A stretch of DNA of 16,270 bases from an uncultured Collinsella sp. (GCA_900551195.1 URVD01000011.1:1-16270), one strand, 5' to 3'; counted from the stretch's first letter, positions 1 to 9,649 are shown. A program made the numbers and translations. The notes: generated by a model from the letters alone, not told the origin.

Positions 1-1
1 C

Positions 2-228
2 GTCGAGGTGTGGGTCCCCGACGAGCGCCCTCGAGGACGCGCGCGACGACCTGCAACACGCCAAGCAGCGGATGTCGAAGTTCCTGCTGCGCCACGGCCT
101 CGTCTTCGACGAGACGACGCCGGCCGGCAGGCGCAGGGGCGCCTGGACGGGGGCCTACTGGGACTGGACGGAGTCCCTCTCCTTCGACGAGCCCGACGAC
201 GCCGCGGCCTACGAGCACTACATGGACG
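2..228 (+). pseudogene. IS110-family transposase fragment, frameshifted
   Basis: This is a remnant of an IS110-type (DEDD) transposase. Frame 2 reads VEVWVPDE from position 2. The homologous continuation, ALEDARDDLQHAKQRMSKFL then LRHG, is in frame 3 from position 27, so there is a frameshift or small deletion at about 26-30. The VWVPDE...FLLRHG...FDEP pattern is typical of the helical region after the catalytic domain of IS110 transposases. Similarity fades near 225-230 (AAYEHYMDG), where the sequence switches to an unrelated antisense fragment. The N-terminal part lies outside the window and the C-terminal Transposase_20 domain is missing, so the gene is dead. The family call rests on motif memory only. 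Confidence 0.6.
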
Positions 229-506
229 GAAATGACCTGGTAGAGAACCCTCGCACCGTCTACGTCGCAGGGGACGTAGACGAACTCGTCGAGCACGAGC
301 AGCCTCGCGGGCGACACGTCGTTCAACAGTTTCGACAGCGTTCCCTTGCGCTTCGCGTTGCCGAGCTCGAGAACCAGCTGCGCGGTCTGCCAGAACCTGA
401 CCGACATGTCCGCGGCGACCGCGCGCATCGTGAGGGCGACTGCCATGCGCGTCTTGCCGCGCCTGGACTTACCGAAGAAGACGAGGTCTTCGCGCGATTG
501 TTTGTG
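229..506 (-). pseudogene. IstB-like ATPase fragment (IS21 helper)
   Basis: Read on the minus strand, 506 down to about 229 translates to SREDLVFFGKSRRGKT, then MSVRFWQTAQLVLEL, GTLSKLLNDV, ARLLVLDEF and DVDGARVLYQVIS. This is the central ATPase core of IstB/DnaC-like IS21 helpers. Walker A is GKSRRGKT (fits GxxxxGKT, though family members usually read GPTGTGKT) and Walker B is LLVLDEF. An in-frame stop at 507-509 lies four codons before the homologous part, so the N-terminal ~90 residues are lost. The C-terminal third is cut off at about 229 by the junction with the IS110 fragment. About 90 residues of a ~250-residue protein remain, so it is a non-functional relic. Confidence 0.65.
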
Positions 507-509
507 TCA

Positions 510-694
510 ACGGCCAACTGAATGTGAACCCTTCTTGCATTGTTGCAACCTGGCTGGCAGCCGGTCTTTAATGACGACGACCATTGTCGCCCGACCCACA
601 AAAGAGCCGCAAGGGGAGGAGCTCCCAATGTTCAACTCATATCGTCTATGGCGCACTACCATTCACCGAAAGTCGGCAACTTTTTCATTCTCTC
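510..694. other. intergenic stretch with no recognised gene
   Basis: Between the transposon relics and the malQ promoter I see no ORF with family features and no RNA gene. The only structure is a small hairpin, GGGAG-gag-CTCCC, at 614-626 with no T-run after it. Base composition becomes more AT-rich towards 650-725, as expected for a promoter region. Confidence 0.5.
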
Positions 695-724
695 TATACA
701 TGTTTAAACAACATGTTCTACAAT
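695..724 (+). promoter_or_regulatory. putative malQ promoter
   Basis: A -10-like TACAAT at 719-724 is preceded at 18 bp by TATACA (695-700), four of six matches to the -35 consensus. The palindromic operator at 700-711 sits in the spacer, a good position for repression. Predicted transcription start is near 731, which would leave an ATG at 738 almost without a leader and favours the malQ start at 810. Confidence 0.45.
700..711. promoter_or_regulatory. putative TreR-like operator upstream of malQ
   Basis: ATGTTTAAACAA matches the window consensus TTGTTTAAACAA at 11 of 12 positions, and the core TGTTTAAACA is a perfect palindrome. It lies between the -35 and -10 elements of the putative malQ promoter. 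The same motif occurs upstream of malE, the repressor gene and the PTS fusion, which suggests common control. Confidence 0.6.
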
Positions 725-809
725 AGGGACAATAGCAATGGAAACTCGGGACGAGCCGTCTATCCATCTACGGCGCAGCCCCTTATTCAAAAGGACGGTG
801 AGTGCATCC

Positions 810-2315
810 ATGGAGCGTGCAAGCGGCGTCCTCATGCCCGTCTCATCTCTGCCCGGACCATACGGAATCGGCGGCTTTGGCTGGAATGCCTACGACTTCG
901 TCGATTTTCTCGCCTCGTGCAAACAACATTACTGGCAGATTCTGCCCCTTACGACGACCAGCTATGGCGATTCGCCCTATCAGTCGTTCTCGGCCCGCGC
1001 AGGCAACCCCAACTTTATCGACTTTGCCGAGCTTATCGAAGCAGGGTATCTGGAGCAGCGCGATATCGATGGCGTGTATCTGGGATCCGACCCCAGCAAT
1101 GTCGACTACGGTGCTATCTTTGGCGGCCGCCGTCAGATTCTCGACCGCGCCGCTGAGCGCTTTGCTGTCGACAAGCCGGCCGATTTCGATGACTTTATCC
1201 AAGCCAACGAGGACTGGCTCATCCCCTACTGTGAGTTCATGACCGTCAAGGAGGAGTGCGGTCTCAAGGCATTTTGGGAGTGGCCCGCAGAGCTCCGTAC
1301 CCGTGGCGAGGCTTCTGCCAAGGTCTGCGCTGCCCATCCCGCGCGCATGCTCTACCACCAGATGACGCAGTACTTCTTCGATCGCCAGTGGAGCCGCCTC
1401 AAGGCCTATGCCAACGAGCACGACATTCTCATCATCGGCGACCTGCCCATCTATGTCTCGCGTGACTCCGTCGAGATGTGGGCGACGCCTGAGCTCTTTA
1501 AGATCGATGCCGCCGGCAATCCCGTGAGCGTCGCCGGCACGCCGCCCGACCAGTTCTCGGCCACCGGCCAGTACTGGGGCAACCCCATCTACGACTGGGA
1601 CGCCATGGAGGCGTGCGGCTTCTCCTGGTGGGAGGGCCGCATTCGCTCCGCCCTCGACATGTACGACGTCATCCGCCTGGATCACTTCCGCGGCTTCGAG
1701 GCTTATTGGGAGGTGCCGTTCTCCTCGCCCGATTCGTCCTACGGTTCGTGGACGCAGGGGCCCGGCCTCAAGTTCTTCAAGACACTCGAGGAAAAGCTCG
1801 GCACGCTGCCCATCATCGCCGAGGACCTGGGCTTCCTCACCCCCGGCGTCATCGACATGCGCGACAACTCGGGCTTCCCCGGCATGAAGATCCTGCAGTT
1901 TGCCTTTGAGGGCACCAACTCGTACTACCTGCCGCACAACTACATTGCCAACACCGTCGCCTATGTGGGCACACACGACAACGAGACGGCGCGCGGTTGG
2001 TTTGAGGGAACGGCCACCCCGCGTCAGCGCGAGCAGGCAGCCCTGTACACCCATCAGCAGGCCGGCGAGCCCATCACCGACGCGCTCAACCGAACCATCG
2101 CCGCCAGCGTGAGCGACACGTGCATCTACACCATGCAGGACCTGCTTAACCTGGGCAACGAGGCGCGCATCAACACCCCTGCCACGCTGGGCGGCAACTG
2201 GACCTGGCGCATGCTCGACGGCGCCATCACCCGCGAGCTCGAGCACAAACTCACCGACTGGACCGAGACCTACTTCCGCATCCCGTCGGAAGCCGAAATC
2301 GAGCTTCCTCAATAG
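810..2315 (+). CDS. malQ: 4-alpha-glucanotransferase (amylomaltase, GH77)
   Basis: The enzyme transfers alpha-1,4-glucan chains between maltodextrins and releases glucose; it is cytoplasmic and works with maltodextrin phosphorylase. The 501-residue product has the length of Thermus-type amylomaltases and starts with the family's RASGVLMPVSSLPGPYGIG motif. Further motifs are YGDSPYQSFSARAGNP, GDLPIYVSRDS, the nucleophile Asp291 in IRLDHFRGF, the acid/base Glu338 in IAEDLGFL, and Asp390 in VGTHDNET, so the catalytic triad is complete. I chose ATG 810 because GGTGAG (797-802) is well spaced and homology begins there. An in-frame ATG at 738 would add 24 residues. A palindromic operator sits in the promoter. 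glgP follows 128 bp downstream, after a weak terminator-like hairpin, so partial co-transcription is possible. Confidence 0.95.
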   Translation: MERASGVLMPVSSLPGPYGIGGFGWNAYDFVDFLASCKQHYWQILPLTTTSYGDSPYQSFSARAGNPNFIDFAELIEAGYLEQRDIDGVYLGSDPSNVDYGAIFGGRRQILDRAAERFAVDKPADFDDFIQANEDWLIPYCEFMTVKEECGLKAFWEWPAELRTRGEASAKVCAAHPARMLYHQMTQYFFDRQWSRLKAYANEHDILIIGDLPIYVSRDSVEMWATPELFKIDAAGNPVSVAGTPPDQFSATGQYWGNPIYDWDAMEACGFSWWEGRIRSALDMYDVIRLDHFRGFEAYWEVPFSSPDSSYGSWTQGPGLKFFKTLEEKLGTLPIIAEDLGFLTPGVIDMRDNSGFPGMKILQFAFEGTNSYYLPHNYIANTVAYVGTHDNETARGWFEGTATPRQREQAALYTHQQAGEPITDALNRTIAASVSDTCIYTMQDLLNLGNEARINTPATLGGNWTWRMLDGAITRELEHKLTDWTETYFRIPSEAEIELPQ

Positions 2316-2363
2316 GAGCTACCGCGCCCGACCCCTCCCCACCGTGCGGACGCGCTTGCTTTT

Positions 2364-2403
2364 CCCGCGCGAGGCCACCCCAATCCCCTCGCGCGGGCTT
2401 CTT
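2364..2403 (+). terminator. weak rho-independent terminator or attenuator after malQ
   Basis: CCCGCGCGAGG (2364-2374) pairs perfectly with CCTCGCGCGGG (2387-2397) around a 12-nt loop, giving an 11-bp stem. The following CTTCTTA is only a weak T-tract, so read-through into glgP is likely. No clear promoter is visible between this hairpin and glgP. Confidence 0.6.
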
Positions 2404-2443
2404 ATGAATTGCAGACATGAAACAACCCATCACAGGAGAAAAC

Positions 2444-4711
<2,268 letters not shown>

Positions 4712-4736
4712 TTCGGTTTCATCGCCCATCCTCTTG

Positions 4737-4770
4737 AAAACGGAGCCACGGCAACGCGGCTCCGTTTTTT
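4737..4770 (+). terminator. rho-independent terminator of glgP
   Basis: CGGAGCC (4741-4747) and GGCTCCG (4758-4764) form a stem with a 10-nt loop, extended by AAAA (4737-4740) against the TTTTTT run at 4765-4770. It is 25 bp after the glgP stop. Confidence 0.9.
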
Positions 4771-4810
4771 GTGCTCGCACGTTACCCTGTGATCCGACTC
4801 GGCCAAACAA

Positions 4811-5028
4811 TCTCGATCCATAACAACTACTCAACCAAAACGGTCCCAGCCGTTACAGATTGAGACATACCGGCCCCTCCCCTTGGGTTTATCTCAATCT
4901 GTAACATCTAGCAGGTGAAATTCGCCTTTGGTGTTACAGATTTAGATGAAATGGTTAGCTCAGCGGAACCGTCTCGATCTGTAACATCTAACGTCCGAAA
5001 TCGGCCCTATCCGTTACAGATCGAGACA
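4811..5028. repeat. tandem array of three ~57-bp palindromic units (~80-bp period)
   Basis: Six copies of a 14-bp core, GTTACAGATYGAGA or its reverse complement, alternate in orientation: reverse at 4811, 4892 and 4972, forward at 4852, 4933 and 5013. Start-to-start steps are 41, 40, 41, 39 and 41 bp. Grouped in pairs they give units 4811-4867, 4892-4948 and 4972-5028. These also share a central stretch resembling GAAATCGGCCC (clear at 4997-5007, altered in the others). The 23-24 bp between units does not match. Cores 4852/4892 and 4972/5013 are perfect 14-bp complements; cores 4811 and 4933 are degenerate. The array lies between two terminators of convergent transcription units. It resembles REP/BIME-type repeats, not CRISPR, because the copies alternate in orientation. 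Confidence 0.85.
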
Positions 5029-5054
5029 AACGACCGGTCAGGCAGTCCCAACAC

Positions 5055-5096
5055 AAAGAAAGGCTCCCCTCTCGCCCAGTGGACGGGAGGGGAGCC
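5055..5096 (-). terminator. terminator of the sugar ABC transporter operon
   Basis: GGCTCCCCTC (5062-5071) pairs perfectly with GAGGGGAGCC (5087-5096). On the minus strand the stem is followed by TTTCTTT (complement of 5055-5061), as expected for an intrinsic terminator about 70 bp beyond the ATPase gene. It may also stop + strand transcription. Confidence 0.75.
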
Positions 5097-5166
5097 TTAT
5101 ATGTGACCGCGGCAAAAGGATGGCAATACCGCAGTCGCCCAAAGGAAGGGCCTGGTTGCACCGGGC

Positions 5167-6366
5167 CTAGATAAGGTTCTTGCCAGAGACCTTATCGAAG
5201 AGGTGGGTCGCGTTCTTCTCAAACTTGAACCAGATGGGGTCGCCCGCCTTGAGCGCGCCCTTGGCCTCGAGGTCGACGACGGGAATGATCAGGACAAACT
5301 GGCCGTCGGGAGCAGTCACGTGGACATGCTCGGTCGAGCCCATGAGCTCGGTCACCTCGACGGTGCCCTGGAGCGCACCCTCCTCGCCCTTGTCGGCAAG
5401 CAGAATCTGCTCGGGACGCACGCCGGCCGTAATCTCCTTCACGTCGCCGCCGTCCCAGTTGAGGGCAAGCTGAGCGCAGGTCTCGGGGGCGAGCGCCACG
5501 TTCATATCCTCGGTCTTGACGGTAAAGCCGTTGCCCGAGCGCACCAGCTGGGCATCGAAGAAGTTCATCTGCGGCACGCCGATAAAGCCGGCGACGAAGA
5601 TGTTCGCGGGATGGTTGAAGACCTCCTGCGGGGTGGCGATCTGCTGGACGACGCCGTCCTTCATGACCACGATACGGTCACCGAGGGTCATAGCCTCGGT
5701 CTGGTCGTGAGTAACATAAATGAACGTGCCCTTGATCTCATGACGCAGCTTAATGAGCTCGGCGCGCATCTGGTTACGAAGCTTAGCATCCAGGTTGGAC
5801 AGGGGCTCGTCCATCAGAAAGACCTTGGGGTCACGTACGATGGCGCGGCCGATGGCGACACGCTGACGCTGGCCGCCGGAGAGTGCCTTGGGCTTACGGT
5901 CAAGGTACTCGGTAATACCCAGGATCTCGGCAGCGGAGCGAACCTTGCGGTCGATCTCGTCCTTGGGGACCTTCTTGAGCTCGAGCGTAAACGCCATGTT
6001 CTCGTACACCGTCATATTGGGGTACAGAGCATAACTCTGGAACACCATGGCGATGTCGCGGTCCTTGGGCGCCACGTCGTTGACGCGCTTGCCATCGATG
6101 AACACATCGCCGGAGGTGATGTCCTCCAGGCCGGCGACCATGCGCATCGTCGTGGACTTACCGCAGCCAGAAGGGCCAACGAGGACGATGAACTCCTGGT
6201 CGTGAACGGTGAGGTTGAAGTCCTCTACAGCGAGCACACCGTCCTCGGTAACCTTGAGGTTGTGCTTCTTCTCCTCGGTCTTCTTCTTTTTGCCAAAGAA
6301 GCCCTTCTTTTTTGACTCGTTGTTGGGATACACCTTCTGAACATGTTTGAGAACGATCTCGGCCAT
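5167..6366 (-). CDS. carbohydrate ABC transporter ATP-binding protein (MalK/MsmX/UgpC type)
   Basis: This is the cytoplasmic ATPase that energises import through the two adjacent permeases. In the 399-residue product, Walker A is GPSGCGKST (64-72), the Q-loop Gln110, the signature LSGGQ (162-166), Walker B VFLMDEP (182-188), the D-loop SNLD (190-193) and the switch His220 in YVTHD. The C-terminal third (about 245-399) has the TOBE-type regulatory fold of MalK-like proteins, including GVRPEQILL. A lysine-rich insert at residues 15-42 (KKKGFFGKKKKTEEKKH) between the usual KVYP and AVEDF strands is unusual. Start ATG 6366 follows AAAGGT. It is the last gene of the operon, 68 bp after the malG-like gene across an intercistronic hairpin. 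Such ATPases often serve several transporters, so it may not be dedicated to one substrate. Confidence 0.93.
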   Translation of the reverse strand: MAEIVLKHVQKVYPNNESKKKGFFGKKKKTEEKKHNLKVTEDGVLAVEDFNLTVHDQEFIVLVGPSGCGKSTTMRMVAGLEDITSGDVFIDGKRVNDVAPKDRDIAMVFQSYALYPNMTVYENMAFTLELKKVPKDEIDRKVRSAAEILGITEYLDRKPKALSGGQRQRVAIGRAIVRDPKVFLMDEPLSNLDAKLRNQMRAELIKLRHEIKGTFIYVTHDQTEAMTLGDRIVVMKDGVVQQIATPQEVFNHPANIFVAGFIGVPQMNFFDAQLVRSGNGFTVKTEDMNVALAPETCAQLALNWDGGDVKEITAGVRPEQILLADKGEEGALQGTVEVTELMGSTEHVHVTAPDGQFVLIIPVVDLEAKGALKAGDPIWFKFEKNATHLFDKVSGKNLI

Positions 6367-6384
6367 GTCTTTACCTTTCGATAC

Positions 6385-6409
6385 GCGGCGCCGCGCTGAG
6401 AGGCGCCGC
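6385..6409 (-). promoter_or_regulatory. intercistronic hairpin between malG-like and ATPase genes
   Basis: GCGGCGCC (6385-6392) and GGCGCCGC (6402-6409) form a perfect 8-bp GC-only stem with a 9-nt loop just upstream of the ATPase Shine-Dalgarno. There is no T-run, so it is more likely an mRNA-processing or partial-attenuation element than a terminator. Confidence 0.55.
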
Positions 6410-6434
6410 CAAAACTTGCAAAACAGTTACGGCA

Positions 6435-7274
6435 TCAGCCCTTGACGGCACCTGCCACCACACCGTCGATGATGTACTTCTGGCAGAAGATGTACATGAT
6501 GACGATGGGGATGACGACCATCATGATGCACGCCATCATGGGACCGAGCTCGACGTGGCCATAGCCGCCACGGAAGTACTGGATCAAGATAGGAATGGTC
6601 TTGTACTTGGTGGAGTCGAGCGTAAGGTAGGGCAGCAGATAGTCGTTCCAGACCCACATGGTCTCAAGGATGCCGACCGAAAGATAGGTGGGCTTCATAA
6701 TGGGAAGGACGATCTTAAAGAACACTTGGACCGGGTTGCAGCCGTCGATCATGGCCGCTTCCTCAATCTCGAGCGGGATGTTCTTGACGAAGCCGGCGAA
6801 CATAAAGACCGCGAGGCCCGCGCCAAAACCAAGGTAGATGAAGCAGATGTTAAACGGCGTGTTAAAGCCGATGCGGTCCGCGAGGTTGGACAGCGTGAAC
6901 ATGAGCATCTGGAACGGTACGACCATCGAGAAGACGAACAGGTAATAGAAGAAGTTCGAGATCTTGCTGTTGACGCGCACCACGTACCAAGCGCACATGG
7001 AGCAGCACACAAGAATCAGCACGACCGACGTGACCGTGATGATAAGAGAGTACATAAACGCCGAGGCAAAGCCCTGCTCGTTCAGAGCGTGCACGTAGTT
7101 TGCGAGGCCGTTGAACGTCTCGGGCGTGAGCAGATCGAACGCCGTGGTGGTGCTGATTGCGGTCGCTTTCTTAAAGGAATTGAGCGCAATCATGAACACG
7201 GGGTAGATCCATGCGAGCGACAGGATCGTAAAGAAGATCGAGAGCGCGCGGTTGATAGCCTTATCGCGTTTCAT
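6435..7274 (-). CDS. carbohydrate ABC transporter permease, MalG type
   Basis: Inner-membrane permease of a sugar importer, 279 residues, the usual MalG length. Hydrophobic segments lie at about 11-32, 73-95, 108-128, 143-163, 195-215 and 243-265. The coupling-loop EAA motif is at about 171-195 (EEAAMIDGCNPVQVFFKIVL), where the ATPase docks. The start ATG shares one base with the stop of the upstream permease (TAATG), and AAGGAGGT lies 9 nt before it, so translation is coupled. The partner permease, binding protein and ATPase are adjacent. Confidence 0.93.
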   Translation of the reverse strand: MKRDKAINRALSIFFTILSLAWIYPVFMIALNSFKKATAISTTTAFDLLTPETFNGLANYVHALNEQGFASAFMYSLIITVTSVVLILVCCSMCAWYVVRVNSKISNFFYYLFVFSMVVPFQMLMFTLSNLADRIGFNTPFNICFIYLGFGAGLAVFMFAGFVKNIPLEIEEAAMIDGCNPVQVFFKIVLPIMKPTYLSVGILETMWVWNDYLLPYLTLDSTKYKTIPILIQYFRGGYGHVELGPMMACIMMVVIPIVIMYIFCQKYIIDGVVAGAVKG

Positions 7275-8128
7275 TACTGCTGCACCTCCTTGGACCTCGT
7301 GGCCTTAAGCTGGATCATAGAAATAGCGACAACCAGGATGCAGAAGATAACTGCCTTGGCCTGACCGATGCCCTGCCATGCGATGCCAGCACGCGAATAG
7401 AACGTGTTGTAGATGTTCAGGGCGAGCATCTCGGTGGAGTGCGCCGGGGCGCCACCGGTAAGGGCGAGGTTCTGGTCGAACAGCTTAAAGCCGTTGGTGA
7501 TGGACAGGAACAGGCAGATGGTGATGGTCGGCATCAGGTTGGGGATCTTAACCTTCCAAAACGTCTGCCATGCCGTAGCGCCATCGACCTTGGCGGCCTC
7601 GATGTAGTCAGACGGAATGGACTGCAGACCGGCGATGTAGATGATCATCATGTAGCCGACCTGTTGCCACAGGGTCAGGATGATAAGGCCCCAGAAGCCA
7701 GCGGCGGAGTTGAGGGCGATAAGCTGGGCACCCACGTTGGAGAGCAGGCAGTTGATCAGAATCTGCCAAATGTAACCCAGTACAATGCCGCCAATCAGGT
7801 TAGGCATAAAGAAAATCGTACGGAAGATGTTGGTGCCCTTGAGCGCCTTGCGAGTGAGCGCCTGCGCAATGGCCAGCGCGATCACGTTGATGAGCACCGT
7901 CGACAGGAAGGCAAACGCCACGGTAAAGAAGAACGACGTGGAGAACTGCGGATCTGACAGTGCGCGCACGTAGTTCTCGATACCGACAAAGTGCGCGTTA
8001 TTAATGGTAATAAACTGGCAGAACGAGAGATAGAAACCCTGGATAAAGGGAATCACGAACCCGATCATAAACGCCAGGCACGTGGGCAGCATAAAGAGCG
8101 GCCACCAGCGTTTGAGTGCTTTGCCCAT
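7274..8128 (-). CDS. carbohydrate ABC transporter permease, MalF type
   Basis: Inner-membrane permease of 284 residues with six predicted membrane segments, the first at about 8-32. The EAA coupling motif is at 177-200 (EAAKVDGATAWQTFWKVKIP). It lacks the long N-terminal extension of E. coli MalF and matches the shorter Gram-positive type. AAGGA lies 7 nt before ATG 8128. The gene overlaps the following permease by one base and sits behind a stable hairpin that separates it from the binding-protein gene. Substrate inferred from context: maltodextrin or a related alpha-glucoside. Confidence 0.93.
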   Translation of the reverse strand: MGKALKRWWPLFMLPTCLAFMIGFVIPFIQGFYLSFCQFITINNAHFVGIENYVRALSDPQFSTSFFFTVAFAFLSTVLINVIALAIAQALTRKALKGTNIFRTIFFMPNLIGGIVLGYIWQILINCLLSNVGAQLIALNSAAGFWGLIILTLWQQVGYMMIIYIAGLQSIPSDYIEAAKVDGATAWQTFWKVKIPNLMPTITICLFLSITNGFKLFDQNLALTGGAPAHSTEMLALNIYNTFYSRAGIAWQGIGQAKAVIFCILVVAISMIQLKATRSKEVQQ

Positions 8129-8148
8129 AGAAGGGTCCTTTCAATATG

Positions 8149-8184
8149 CAGGGGGCGGGCAAACCTACGTCTGCCCGCCCCCTG
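8149..8184 (-). promoter_or_regulatory. strong hairpin between binding-protein and permease genes
   Basis: CAGGGGGCGGGCA (8149-8161) pairs perfectly with TGCCCGCCCCCTG (8172-8184), a 13-bp stem with a 10-nt loop. On the minus strand the next bases are TATTGAAAGG, with no T-run. The position, right after a solute-binding-protein gene, is where many sugar operons carry a stem-loop that protects the upstream mRNA or reduces read-through, so the binding protein is made in excess. Confidence 0.75.
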
Positions 8185-8215
8185 TCGCTAATCAGATAGC
8201 TTGGGCAGCAACTGC

Positions 8216-9532
8216 TTACTCGGAAGCAGCCTTCTCGGTCTTCCAGCCATCGACGAAGGCGTTCTTGACGCCGTCCCACTTGGTGTTGTCGGCAGCATAA
8301 GCGATGAGAGCCTGCTTGAGGTTCTTCTTCCACTCCTCAGAGGGGATGTAAACGAAGTCCCAAGCAACGGTCTTCTTGCCGTCCTTGGCCATAGCAACGG
8401 CCTGCTGCGAGAAGACGTTGGTGGTCTCCTTAGCGCTCTTGAACGGGGCGGTCAGACCCATCTTGTCAGCGATGATGCTGGTGGCGGTGTCAGAAGTGAC
8501 GCACCAATACATGAAGTCCTCGGTGGCCTTCTGGGCATCCTCGGAAGCCTGGGAGCTGACGCACCAGTAGTTCTCGCCGCCGGAGCACAGGCCCTGGTTC
8601 TCCTCGCCGTCGACGCCGATGTAGATCGGCAGCATGCCGAGCTGGTCGTCGGTCATACCGGCCTTGGTGAGGTCGGCGTAGGCCCAAGAGCCGTTCTGGT
8701 AGAAGACGGCCTTGCCGGTTGCGAACTCGTTGGTGGCGTCGTCACCGGTCTTGGAGGCGAGCTGCGAAGGATCGCAGGTGGAGTCGGTGATATACAGGTC
8801 GAAGATCTGCTTAAAGTTGTCGAGATACTCGCCCTTGATCTCGTCGTCCTCCTGATTGTGCTCCTTCTCGAACTCGTAGTAGAGCGGGAGGTTGGCGAGG
8901 TGCGTGGTGTAGCGCCAGCTGGAGGAGTCATCCATACCGGCGGAAGTGAAGGCACCGTCAACGCCGAGCTCGTCCTTGCGGGCCTGGATGTCATCGGCGC
9001 AAGCCTTCAGCTTGTCGAAGGAGTTGATATCCTCGGCCTTGTAGCCGGCCTTCTCGAGGAGCTCCTTGTTGTAGATGATGCCGTAGCTCTCCTGAACCCA
9101 GTCGATACCCAGATCCTTGCCGTCGGACTGCAGCGCCAGGGAGTCGTCGATGAGCTCGCCGCGGAGCTTGGTGTCGGAAAGATCGGCGCAGTAGTCCTTC
9201 CAGTTCTTAAGGCCGGTGGGGCCGTTGACCTGGAACAGCGTCGGAGCGGAGCTCTTGGACATCTCGGACTTGAGCTTCTCCTCGTAGGTGTTGGAGGCGG
9301 CGGTCACGATCTTGACCTCGACGCCCTTCTCCTTCTTGTACGCCTTGGCGATCTCCTTCCACTCCTTGTCGACCTCGGGCTTGAACTGGAGGAAGTAGAC
9401 CTCGGCAGCGTCACCAGAAGCAGAGGAGCCAGAGCCGGCAGAACCACCGCAGCCCACGAGACCCAGACCAAGAACCGCAGCCGCGGAACCAGCAAAGCCC
9501 AGGAACTGCCTTCTGCTCATTTCGTTCTTCAT
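8216..9532 (-). CDS. sugar ABC transporter substrate-binding lipoprotein (MalE type)
   Basis: Extracellular sugar-binding lipoprotein of 438 residues, type 1 solute-binding fold. The N-terminus has a twin-arginine-like motif, SRRQFLGF (6-13), a hydrophobic stretch and a lipobox LVGC with Cys28, followed by a Gly/Ser linker. Sequence such as KEWKEIAKAYKKEKGVEVKI and TLFQVNGPTGLKNW fits maltose/oligosaccharide-binding proteins. ATG 9532 is chosen because AGGGTGG lies 6 nt upstream; a GTG at 9550 would add six residues but uses the Shine-Dalgarno as coding sequence. First gene of the ABC operon, with its own promoter and two operator-like palindromes upstream. The exact sugar cannot be read from sequence; maltodextrin is inferred from malQ and glgP nearby. 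Confidence 0.93.
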   Translation of the reverse strand: MKNEMSRRQFLGFAGSAAAVLGLGLVGCGGSAGSGSSASGDAAEVYFLQFKPEVDKEWKEIAKAYKKEKGVEVKIVTAASNTYEEKLKSEMSKSSAPTLFQVNGPTGLKNWKDYCADLSDTKLRGELIDDSLALQSDGKDLGIDWVQESYGIIYNKELLEKAGYKAEDINSFDKLKACADDIQARKDELGVDGAFTSAGMDDSSSWRYTTHLANLPLYYEFEKEHNQEDDEIKGEYLDNFKQIFDLYITDSTCDPSQLASKTGDDATNEFATGKAVFYQNGSWAYADLTKAGMTDDQLGMLPIYIGVDGEENQGLCSGGENYWCVSSQASEDAQKATEDFMYWCVTSDTATSIIADKMGLTAPFKSAKETTNVFSQQAVAMAKDGKKTVAWDFVYIPSEEWKKNLKQALIAYAADNTKWDGVKNAFVDGWKTEKAASE

Positions 9533-9620
9533 TACAATCCACCCTTTCACACCGTGGCGGCACCCTTTGCCGCCGCCTTCGGAGATTGGCTCGGGGACTT
9601 TGCCCCTTTTGCTGATTTGT

Positions 9621-9649
9621 ACAATACGCTATTTGGCTAGTTGTTTGAA
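9621..9649 (-). promoter_or_regulatory. putative promoter of the ABC operon
   Basis: On the minus strand, TTCAAA (9649-9644) and TATTGT (9626-9621) are spaced by 17 bp, each matching four of six consensus bases. The -35 lies inside the palindrome TTGTTTGAACAA (9641-9652), so a bound repressor would block polymerase directly. Confidence 0.5.

Noticed and set aside
346..726. 126-codon plus-strand frame between the transposon relics and malQ
   Set aside because: Its first half is antisense to the IstB fragment and the rest runs through the malQ promoter; no family features or ribosome binding site.
738..809. 24-residue N-terminal extension of malQ from ATG 738
   Set aside because: Family homology and a well-spaced GGTGAG favour ATG 810, and the predicted transcription start near 731 leaves no leader for 738; catalytic residue numbering also fits 501 residues.
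843..2312. 489-codon open frame on the minus strand across malQ
   Set aside because: It is the shadow of a highly conserved + strand gene with complete catalytic motifs; the antisense translation has no family features.
4811..5028. CRISPR array
   Set aside because: Repeat cores alternate in orientation, units are ~57 bp with internal palindromes, there are only three, and no cas gene is near.
5203..6315. 370-codon open frame on the plus strand across the ABC ATPase gene
   Set aside because: Antisense shadow in GC-rich sequence; the opposite strand carries Walker A, signature and Walker B motifs.
8201..9640. 479-codon open frame on the plus strand across the binding-protein gene
   Set aside because: Leucine/valine/glycine-rich antisense shadow; the opposite strand encodes a lipoprotein with lipobox.
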